Assembly (NCBI GenBank): GCA_028564925.1 | Contig: CM053033.1 | Span: forward strand, 201,733,107 to 201,797,106 | Direction: 5' to 3' | DNA length: 64,000 nucleotides | DNA from: Lithobates sylvaticus | Lineage: Eukaryota; Chordata; Amphibia; Anura; Ranidae | Shown: positions 56,876 to 64,000 of the stretch, piece by piece | How the letters are laid out: every line of letters starts with the position of its first letter | How positions within the stretch are numbered: the stretch's first letter is position 1 | Notes under the pieces: model-generated | Told to the model about the DNA's origin: nothing | Seen by the model: the letters and a program-made list of their open reading frames with translations, nothing else | The model's database searches: none | Translations under genes and position numbers: made by a program

Positions 56876-59800
56876 CTGTCCATTGTCCATTATTGTAATA
56901 ATGGTTCTGGTGCAAGCACCTGACTACTACTACTTCTTTTTTTTTTTCCAACCTGTCCTCCCTTACCGTGTGCCCACACTGCAAGGGCTAACTTCTTGTT
57001 CAGTCTAGTGGACATTAAAATCTATTTTACTTACCCGATTTTTCAGTTCCTTGGCAAATGGGGCTTCCCTCTGCTTCGGCAGTGGAGTGTCCCTCTGTGT
57101 CCTCATGTCCAATGCACAGCTATAGACTCTGCAATGGTGTTGATGACGTCAGAGGAACTTAGACCTCCAAAGTGTAGAAGAGGCTGTGAGGACCAGTCTA
57201 GCAGCATGAAGGAGCCTGCAGGAGCAGAGGGTCAGTTGGGTAAACCTGCTTATCGCAGTCCAAGAAGTGGAAAAAAGAGGTGGAAGGCACGTGATCAAAC
57301 GCTAGGATCAAGATAATACAATTTATTCGTATACAAATTAGATAAATGCATATAAAAAATGACTAAGTTTTCATAAAAGCTAGGTTACATAATATACACA
57401 TTAAAAATGTAAAGTTTAAAAGTTAGACATGCCCATATAAGGGCAAGTATTCAAAGGTGGGCTGATGAGTTTCAAGGGGTTACCCTCTTCATCAGAGCCT
57501 TACAAAAGGAAGAAAGTCTGTACAATACGGTAGACCAACATAAAGAGGAGTGGCTAGTTGGGAGGTATATCACATGGTAAGTGATTGGTTCTCCTTAGCT
57601 CTAGACCTTTCCACATCCCAGCGCTCTATGTGGTGTAGAGAGATGTATTTCTTTTTGTGTGGGTCTGTCAATTTTACCTGCATCCAAAAGTATAAGGGAG
57701 CGCTGTTGTCTCATGTAGATGGAGACAGCCATACATTTTTACACAGCACAAGGCAAAACTTTGGTAGAAGGCACTTAGAATCCCCACAGAGGCAACTGCC
57801 TCCTGTTTTTCCTCCTCTGATGAACGCATGCTGCAGCTCCCTTATACTTTTGGATGCAGGTACAATTGACAGACCCACACAAAAAGAGAAATGCATCTCT
57901 CTACCCCACATAGAGCGCTGGGATGTGGGCAGGTCTAGCGCTAGGGAGAACCAATCGCTTACCATGTGATATACCTCCCAACTAGCCACTCTTTATGTTG
58001 GTCTACTGTATTGTACAGACTTTCTTTCTTTTTGAAAGGCTCTTATGAAGAGGGTACCCCTCGAAACGCGTCAGCCCACCTTTGAATACTTTCCCTTGTA
58101 TGGGCATGTCTAACTTTTAAACTTTCAATTTTTAATGTGTATATTTTGTAACCTAGCTTTTATGAAAACGTAGTAATTTTTTATATGCATTTATCTAATT
58201 TTGTATATGAATAAATTGTATTATCTTGATCCTAGTGTTTGATCACGTGCCTTACACCTCTTTTTGCCACTTGGCCTTCTTCGGACCACCCCTGGTCAGA
58301 TTAGGCAGCGGGACACGCATGATAATCTTTATTTTTTCCTCTTTTGTAAGTACTACCACTTTATACCATTAACGCCTTCACGAGCGCAGGAGAAATTCTT
58401 TCTCTGTTGCTTATCGCAGTCCCCAAGGCATTAAAGGATAGCTTCACCTTTTTAGAGCATGTTGCATATAATTCAGTTTTAACATGCTCCAGACCTGCCA
58501 CCCACACCCTCCATTCCCTGCACCTGGGATCTTCTCCCCGCTGTCACAGTTTGAAAGTAGCGCAGCTGTGCAGGGCTCCGTCTGCACAGCCGGATCATTC
58601 ATTCACAGAGATCTGTGTTTGAGAGGACTACAAGTACCCTCAGCCATTGGTGTTGACGGCTTGTAGTTCTCAATGAACTGGAAGGGCACTGATGAGCGTT
58701 CTCATAGTTCATTCACAAGCTCTGTAACTTGTGAACAGTCAGCCCATATTGGTGGTCCGGGCTGCAATCTGCGGGACCTGATCAGGAGTGCAATGCACAT
58801 TTTATTCCTGCAAAAATGTGTGAATTTATTATTTTTATCCCCAGAAGGTGAACTTATCCTTTAGCAAGCAGTTAACCCCTATAGTCCACTGCAGGGGAGG
58901 GCAAATGCAATGCCTAAATGAGTAACTCTTTTTTTATTTTATTTTTTCTAAAACTATTGCCACTTTTTTTCGAATTAAAGCGGAGTCCCACTCTAAAGTG
59001 GCTCATCGGAACCCCCCCCCCCCCCCCCCGGTGCCACTGTTGGCACCTTTCAGGGAGAGGGGGGTGCAGATACCTGTCTAAGACATGTATTTGCACCCAC
59101 TTCTGGGCATAGACTCCCACGGGAGTCTACGCCTCTTCCTGTCCCACCACGCTGTCTGCTGAGACACACACGGGTCCCAGAGACAGCGCGGAGCATTCTC
59201 ATTGCGCGACTCGCGCGTGCGCAGTAGGAACCGGGAAGTAAAGCCGCAACGCTTCACTTCCTGATTCCCTCAACGAGAACGGCGGCAGCAGCTGAGAACC
59301 GATCGATTTCTCGGCTTCGGCTGCCGACATCGCTGAACCCTGGAAGAGGTAAGTGTGCATTTATTAAAAGTCGGCAGCTGCAGTATTTGTAGCTGCTGGC
59401 TTTTAATATTTTATTTTTAGGTGCACTCCCGCTTTAAAAATTTTTGCATTTAAGTGCTGCGTATCTCCTGCACCTTCTTTGTAGCTCCTTGCATGCATGC
59501 ATGCATGCATGCATGCATGCTCTGCAGTAATGGCTGCATGTCTGGGTAGTGAAATGACATGGGGACAATGTGGCAGTACAGTTTGGGGACAGAGTGCTGT
59601 AGCCCCTATAACAGGAAGTACATAAACAAGGAAAAACATTGAACATCTGAGCTGTTCTGCTACAAAGCTCCATCGACCAAAGGTTCCAAAACAGTCTGTG
59701 GTCCATCAACACTAGTAGCATAAAAAAAAAAAGGATGGATCCACTCAACTTCCAGAGGTTCAGAATACAGGGACTCTATGACTAGGCTACTGATGGAGCG

Positions 59801-62800
59801 AAATGTGTAAGGAGAGCAGGTGGATGATATTAATGTATTCTGGACCTCTGGAAGTTTAGTGGCTCCATCCTTGTTTGTTGTGCTACTAAAAGCCGAATCC
59901 CACCCAAAATGGGACGTTCTGCTTTAAATTAGAAGTAAAGTTCCGCACATTACTTTTACCTATACAGAGGCTTACCTAGAGATAGTGTAAATATCTCCTA
60001 AACGGGGACCCGGAAGCAAGACGGGTGACGATGAGAACCCGTTGCAGCTCTGAGATCTCGATGTGGGAGGGCTTTGTTTTAAGGTAAGCATAACATAATG
60101 TGCTAGTATGCGAAGCAGGGTGTAAGAAAAAAAAAAAATAAAAATCCAGCAGTTTACAACCCCTTTAAGCCGTCCTCCCCTGCCACATTTGGCGTGTGTG
60201 TGTGTTTTTTTTTTTTTTATATGGGGGAGCTGGTACTTTCCTCCCCGCAGTCTTCTGGAGCACGTCACAGGCTGCGGACCATTCACAAAGTGCAACGTGG
60301 CTCATGCATGTGGGGTGGGCTGCCATAAGCAGCATAGCTGACTGCCCACAGTTAGAATGCCGGCGTCAGGAAACAGGATAGTGAACAACTATCCGGATGA
60401 GGGCGGCGCTGAATTCCTGGACAAGTAAGTGTCCTTTTATTAAAGCTCTATTAAACTGCTTTTTAACTTGTACCTAAAGATAAGCCTATAATAAGGCCCA
60501 CCTGTAGGTACAGTGAATATCCCCTAAACTTGCAGTGCTTAGGAGGTATTCACATTGGATGCACCCGGTGACATCACCGCTGCTTGCGCTCTGAAGTGAC
60601 AGCATACCCACGCCGTCCCTTCAGAGCTCTGTGTCGAAAAACCATAACTCCTCGTGCACATGCAAGGGAGTGACGTCAGTGCGGCTTGACCATTCAGAGG
60701 ACCGGAGCCAGCGAACCCGGATGGAAGACCAGGGGAAGATGGAAGCCCTGTCACAAAGTATTTTTGTTAAGTATTTCATAATGTGCTAGTTTTCAAAGCA
60801 TACTAGCACATTATGCCATTGCCTTGCAGGGGAATTATATAATTTTTTTTTAATTTATTTTTTTGGAAAGGCCATGGTTTATTAGCACTTTAAAAGTCAG
60901 CACCTATTTTAAAAAAAAAAAAAGGATTTGTAGTTGCTGACTTTTTTAATTTTTGTGAACCACCTCTTTTGAAGTTACATTAACATAATAAAGCTTATGA
61001 CATTTTAGTGATTTGAGTTTACATATCCCTAATACTGAGAAAAATGTGAATACCCAACGGTGATACTTTTTGTTTGTTCCCCCTTTATAGCTGGCGAGTA
61101 TTTCAGTGATGAGGAGATGCGGCAGCGGGACCCTCTAATGTATGAACACTACGTGGGCCAATACCAGAGCGAGGAGGAGATCATGTCACAGAATAGACGG
61201 GATTTGGCTCAGGCCAACAGCCTGTCTGATGTCCTTCTGGACTCCTGCCAGGAACAGATCATACAGAGGAAGCTGGAGGTGCAACGTGAACTGGAGGAGA
61301 ACTGCGAGGAGGAGGAGGAAGACAGTACAGAGGAGGAAGGTTGGTTCCCTCATGTAGCAATGTATGTGGAGCATAACTAGGCAGCACTCGCTTTTCAGGA
61401 AAGCTAAATTGACATATTTGATACTTCTAAAGCCTGTGCAAAGAATTTTTTTAAAGTGGAGCCCTTTGCTCCAGATGTTTAAAAATGTATCCCAACATTA
61501 AAATATTAAAAGAAGGGCTGAAATTCTTAAGTTTTATATCAAATGCTGATCTAGGCCCCACTGGTCTAGTCACATGTGAAGGCCAAGGCCTAGGCATTTG
61601 GTCATGTGATTTATGCTGAAGGAGGAGGTTCATCCATTCTGAGTTCTGATTGTGATGTGACCAACAGCCTGAGCCTTTAGATGTGACCAGCACTGAAGGG
61701 AGCCTAGAGCTTAATTTCACCAAATGTGATGCAACCCCTTTTGTCACTGTTCATCCATCACAACATACATCTTAACATAACTTTAACCACTAGCCGACCA
61801 GCTCACGGAGATATACTGCAGCAGGTCGGCTCTCCTGCGCGAACTGACGTACCTGTACGTCTGTCCATGCAAGGAGGATAGTGGGAGTGTGCCTGCGGGT
61901 CCCGTAGACTCGATGTCCGCCCGTGATTGCAGTGAGAAGAGGCCGAACGGGGAACTGCCTATGTAAACAAGGCGATTCCCTGTTCTGCCAGATAACATGA
62001 CAGAGATCTACTGTTCCCAGTGGTCGGGAACAGTGATCTTTGTCATGTTCCATTAATCCCACCCCCCTACAGTTAGAACACGCCCAGGGAACACACACAC
62101 ACGCGTAAACCATGACTCCCTTGACGCTTAACTCCTTGATCACCCCCTAGTGTTAACCCCTTCCCCAACAGTGACATTATTGCATTTTTATAGCACTGAT
62201 CGATGTAATAATGTCACTGGTCCCCAAAAAAGTGTTATTTGGGATCAGATTTGTCCGCCGCAATGTCAGTCCCGCTAAAAATCGTAGATCGCCGACATTA
62301 CCAGTAAAAACTATTTTAAATAAAAAAAAAAGTCCCTAAATCTATCCCGTAGTTTGTAGACGTGATAACTTTCGTGCAAACCAATCATTATGTATCTATT
62401 GCGATGTTATTTTTAATTTTTTTTTGTTTGTAGCACAAATAAAAAAAACTCACCAAAAGAAAGCTCTATTTGTGGGTAAAAAGGACATCAATTTTGTTTG
62501 TGTACAACATGGCACGACCGTGCAATTGTCAGTTAAAGCGACGCAGTGGCGTTTCGCAAAAAATTGCCTGATCATTAAGGGGGCAAATCCTTCCGCAGCT
62601 GAAATGGTTAAAGTGGTTGTAAAAACCTTAGATATACCCAATGAAGTGACTGACCTCAGGGGATACACAGAGCTTAAACAAATCCTCCTACATAAGTTGT
62701 ACCTGTTTATCTGCAGGACTCTCTTAGTCCATGTCAGTCAAGAATTTATAAAGCGCTTTTAAGCTGTCAGAAAACAGGGAGCTGAAATTACATTCTGCAG

Positions 62801-63494
62801 AGCTAAGTGAGGAGAGCTCTGACAGCTGATTGGAGAGAAGGAACACAGCAGACAGAAATGACAATTAGTGCTCTTAATTGAGACAAGTACACACTATAGA
62901 GGGATATTGCTGTGTTCATATTTCATGTCTGAGGTTTACAACCACTTTAACTTTTGGGCATAGGTTCTTGGAACTTTAAAGAGAATCTGTCACTTTGCCA
63001 ATTCAGATTTCTCTTTAAAAGCCCCCAATCACTGACTGTTACTCAAGTTCACTGCGCTGATCTTTCTTTCTGTTCTATGTCCAGTACTAGTTTGTATGGG
63101 AGAGCATGTAACAATCTCTCCTTCTTCTTAGGGCACAGTACTTTTATGGGCCAGTTGCCAGGCCTGAGCAGTGCCAGGACAGTGAGAGGAGACGGTTAAT
63201 AACCCTGTGTAAATTTCAACGCATACTGAAGCAGAACTTACACAGGGTTTAAACCCACAGCTCTGACAGGGAGTCGTGCATGCTTTTCTAAGTTTCGCTA
63301 GTCCTTTTTTATTTTTATTTTTTTATATCTGATCTTCACGTTGCAGTGTCCTCTTCTCTCCCCCTAGACACTGAGCTGCAGTCAGACGAGGAGCGTACTG
63401 TGGACAGCGAGGAGAAGGATCTGATGCGTGAAGAATTCCTCACCCGCATGTACCAGAGCTTTTTGGATGGAAAAGATAAAAATTTTGACTACAG
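51770..63494 (+). CDS. CCDC97: CCDC97, exons 1-4 (last exon beyond window)
   Basis: Coiled-coil domain-containing protein 97, a small acidic nuclear protein reported to associate with the SF3B splicing complex. Coding segments: 51770-51857, 56099-56596, 61091-61339 and 63368-63494; all phases agree and give 320 complete codons. Recognisable landmarks are KPLIFLERFRKVLKEEHLLC, the NKRYAALQQLIS block, GEYFSDEEMRQRDPLMYEHY, a Glu-rich coiled-coil segment, and LMREEFLTRMYQSFLDGKD followed by FDY. The human protein (343 residues) shows the same blocks in order: PLVFLERFR, RNRRYAALREL, GEYFSDEQM, LREEFTSRM and RFLDGKD. The start codon was chosen because exon 1 joins exon 2 in frame, sits in a Kozak-like context and lies in a promoter-like region. 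The remaining tail (VDDNPDFDNLD in human) should be in the next exon, to the right of base 64000. Confidence 0.95.
51858..52353 (+). other. start of CCDC97 intron 1, no element seen
   Basis: Unique-looking sequence up to the TSD of the hAT copy at 52354, with a C tract at 52184-52197. No exon could be supported. Confidence 0.4.
52362..53538. mobile_element. non-autonomous hAT-like element, 8-bp TSD GCGTAGGT
   Basis: Ends CAGGGCTTGATAAATTTAC and GTTTGTCGAGCCCTG are inverted; exact GCGTAGGT at 52354-52361 and 53539-53546. Sister copy of 1130-2046, sharing both ends and the stretch GGCCACCACAAGA-GGCGCCATATT. It contains a long T tract at 52699-52738. Confidence 0.9.
53604..53999. repeat. TTAA-type repeat with AGTCAGCAGCTAC stem-loop
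   Basis: Begins TTAAAGGGGTGTTCCGG, then the hairpin AGTCAGCAGCTAC / GTAGCTGCTGACT at 53641-53672. Same module as 579-845 and 58975-59437. Confidence 0.55.
54392..55049. mobile_element. MITE with TACCGTATTTATCGGCGTA termini
   Basis: Ends TACCGTATTTATCGGCGTAT and ATACGCTTATAAATACGGTA are inverted. The internal GTGCGTGTTATACGCCGATC repeats the end. It splits the 54010-55560 element and carries a minisatellite. Confidence 0.8.
54764..54950. repeat. minisatellite of GGGCAAGGCTGCAATGGGCA units
   Basis: About eight units of 15-27 bp (GGCAAGGCTGCACTGGG and variants) inside the 54392-55049 MITE. Confidence 0.9.
55594..56038. mobile_element. TTAA-type non-autonomous element (AAGTGGTTGTAAACCCTC)
   Basis: Left AAAGTGGTTGTAAACCCTC, right GAGGTTTACAACCACTTTAA. 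Sister copy of 62608-62950, sharing AGTGAAGTGACTG-CCTCAGG and TGACA-TTGGTGCTC-like stretches. It ends 60 bp before CCDC97 exon 2. Confidence 0.75.
56099..56596 (+). CDS. CCDC97: CCDC97 coding exon 2
   Basis: Acceptor gtttag, donor GTAAAG. It encodes DNSQEYMQEVSVENDGTA, then KPLLDMFVAIIKSHVPIRSQ, FSHDQKMSILLDLYNSKPLI, FLERFRKVLKEEHLLCFSHL and RNKRYAALQQLIS. This is the conserved core of the family. Confidence 0.97.
56837..56876. repeat. (TAG)n microsatellite
   Basis: About 12 TAG units in CCDC97 intron 2. Confidence 0.95.
57459..57499 (-). ncRNA. hammerhead ribozyme-like motif, left arm
   Basis: Minus strand: stem I GGCT, core CTGATGA, hairpin AGAGGGTAACCCCTT, core GAAAC, TCATC with an ATC cleavage triplet, stem I AGCC. 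Both conserved cores are intact. Stem III is minimal, as in the small type-I hammerheads of Penelope-like elements. Confidence 0.55.
58038..58076 (+). ncRNA. hammerhead ribozyme-like motif, right arm
   Basis: Plus strand: stem I GGCT, core CTTATGA (one change from CTGATGA), hairpin AGAGGGTACCCCTC, core GAAAC, GCGTC with a GTC triplet, stem I AGCC. ACGCGT is self-complementary, which would allow pairing between two copies. The core change probably inactivates it. Confidence 0.5.
58431..58863. mobile_element. TTAA-type repeat
   Basis: Left TTAAAGGATAGCTTCACC and right GGTGAACTTATCCTTTA are inverted. Non-coding. Confidence 0.5.
58975..59437. mobile_element. TTAA-bounded element with GTCGGCAGCTGCAG stem-loop
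   Basis: Left TTAAAGCGGAGTCCCAC, right GTGCACTCCCGCTTTAA; the hairpin at 59369-59404 repeats the AGTCAGCAGCTAC module. It contains a C tract at 59012-59029. Confidence 0.7.
59493..59521. repeat. (TGCA)n microsatellite
   Basis: Seven TGCA units in CCDC97 intron 2. Confidence 0.95.
59924..60168. mobile_element. TTAA-bounded MITE
   Basis: Left TTAAATTAGAAGTAAAGTTC, right CAGTTTACAACCCCTTTAA. Bases 60169-61090 hold further repeat remnants (AGCACATTATG hairpin near 60776-60816, degraded stem-loop near 60894-60943) and no exon. Confidence 0.55.
61091..61339 (+). CDS. CCDC97: CCDC97 coding exon 3
   Basis: Acceptor ctttatag. It encodes AGEYFSDEEMRQRDPLMYEH, YVGQYQSEEEI, SLSDVLLDSCQEQIIQRKLE and a Glu-rich run ending DSTEEE. 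The donor GTTGGT is weak but gives the correct phase. Without splicing, the frame would read GWFPHVAMYVEHN and stop. Confidence 0.95.
61783..62611. mobile_element. TTAA-bounded piggyBac-like non-autonomous element
   Basis: Left TTAACCACTAGCCGACCAGC, right GCAGCTGAAATGGTTAA. The family core is shortened at about 62440-62500. Its right TTAA is shared with the next element. Confidence 0.8.
62608..62950. mobile_element. TTAA-bounded element inserted at the end of its neighbour
   Basis: Left TTAAAGTGGTTGTAAAAACC, right GAGGTTTACAACCACTTTAA. Sister of 55594-56038. The remaining intron to 63367 has no feature. Confidence 0.8.
63368..63494 (+). CDS. CCDC97: CCDC97 coding exon 4
   Basis: Acceptor cccctag, donor GTAATG. 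It encodes DTELQSDEERTVDSEEKDLM, then REEFLTRMYQSFLDGKDKNF and DY, matching the C-terminal block of human CCDC97. It ends two bases into a codon, so at least one more coding exon follows beyond the window. Confidence 0.96.
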
Positions 63495-64000
63495 GTAATG
63501 TGCAAAAACAAAATAATGTGGTGTTCACCAAAAAAAAAAAAAAAAAAAAACGATTTTTATTGGAGGTGGCGCATGGTGGGCCATACCAGACCCTGGTTTC
63601 TTACGTACTCCCCAAGAATGAAACCTACCTGCCATAATTCCAGATTGTGTTTCAGTCCACCTGGGAGTTTCAGATGTTCCTGTCTGCTTTTGTGAGTTGC
63701 AGCTCCTCTTGTTGCATTTTACATAAAGTAAAATAAGAAAACGGGAAGTGTGAGGTGGGGCTCCTAAATTGGGCACAGCCGGTGTAAGAGCTCTGAACAC
63801 AAAGGAGAACCTGAAATGTAGATGCTGTGCCCAAAAAAGGCAGAGGGCAAAAGACTGGACACCAGCGTTGCCTGTAAACTGTTGTTGATCTTGTCCCCAT
63901 GTAGAGACTTGTCATGCTTTGTTATGCACCATGTCTCTGTGTGGAGGCAACCTTCTTGATTAGTGGTGCAGCCTTTCACTCCCTCAGAGTAGCACCGCTA
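63495..64000 (+). other. start of CCDC97 intron 4
   Basis: An A tract at 63529-63550 followed by unique-looking sequence. No further exon is visible before the window ends. Confidence 0.5.

Larger units (their letters stand above)
57262..58407. mobile_element. palindromic Penelope-like insertion, 15-bp target duplication
   Basis: Flanked by exact TGCTTATCGCAGTCC at 57247-57261 and 58408-58422. About 57262-57706 and 57832-58274 are inverted copies of one another (e.g. GCACGTGATCAAACGCTAGG against CCTAGTGTTTGATCACGTGC), followed by a unique tail at 58275-58407. Each arm carries a hammerhead-like motif. Inverted terminal pseudo-LTRs, hammerhead motifs and target duplications of this size are known for Penelope-like elements. 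No coding sequence remains, so the class is an inference. Confidence 0.6.

Noticed and set aside
57550-57989. Matching MASWEVYHMVSDWFSLALDL frames on opposite strands
   Set aside because: The same sequence in the two arms of the palindrome read in both directions; no homology to a known protein and no conserved start.
57247-58422. An LTR retroelement explanation for the paired copies in CCDC97 intron 2
   Set aside because: The copies are inverted rather than direct, the target duplication is 15 bp rather than 4-6 bp, and there is no coding region, primer-binding site or polypurine tract. Hammerhead-like motifs point to Penelope-type instead.

Overview
This is vertebrate nuclear DNA, most likely from a ranid-type frog. 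It holds two ordinary spliced protein-coding genes on the + strand set in a dense background of DNA transposons. The frog assignment is an inference. It rests on the gene pair, the large introns, the near absence of LTR elements and the abundance of TTAA-bounded and hAT-type non-autonomous transposons that I associate with ranid genomes.

Gene 1 is HNRNPUL1. Its 3' fourteen coding exons lie at 6060-25233, and the upstream exons (SAP domain) lie outside the window. They encode the linker, the SPRY domain, the P-loop kinase-like domain, the RGG region and an unusual Ser/Gly/Gln/Tyr-rich tail. All fourteen exons join in frame, with GT/AG at every junction. Gene 2 is CCDC97, with the start codon at 51770 and four coding exons up to 63494; its last coding exon lies beyond the right edge. 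HNRNPUL1 followed by CCDC97 on the same strand is also the human arrangement, so the microsynteny is conserved.

The 25.8 kb between the genes, and most intron sequence, is transposon-derived. (i) A minus-strand piggyBac-like element (823-3146) keeps its TTAA terminus and the start of a transposase ORF. Its terminus matches the many TTAA-bounded non-autonomous elements (e.g. 16100, 21677, 41114, 61783) and so suggests their source. (ii) Six non-autonomous hAT-like elements have exact 8-bp target duplications; one (30099-32672) carries a ~1.9-kb polypurine tract and another (49528-50874) carries G-rich minisatellites. (iii) An L1-like LINE (about 32974-45955) appears to be interrupted by a large BED-finger hAT transposon with a ~107-bp tandem array in its leader, by a TTAA element and by a MITE. 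(iv) A CR1-like LINE fragment lies antisense in an HNRNPUL1 intron. (v) A ~1.1-kb near-palindromic insertion in a CCDC97 intron has a 15-bp target duplication and carries a hammerhead-ribozyme-like motif in each arm, as expected for Penelope-like elements.

No LTR retroelement, tRNA, rRNA or CRISPR array was recognised. Apart from the two genes and recognisable transposon proteins, the open frames I examined look spurious.
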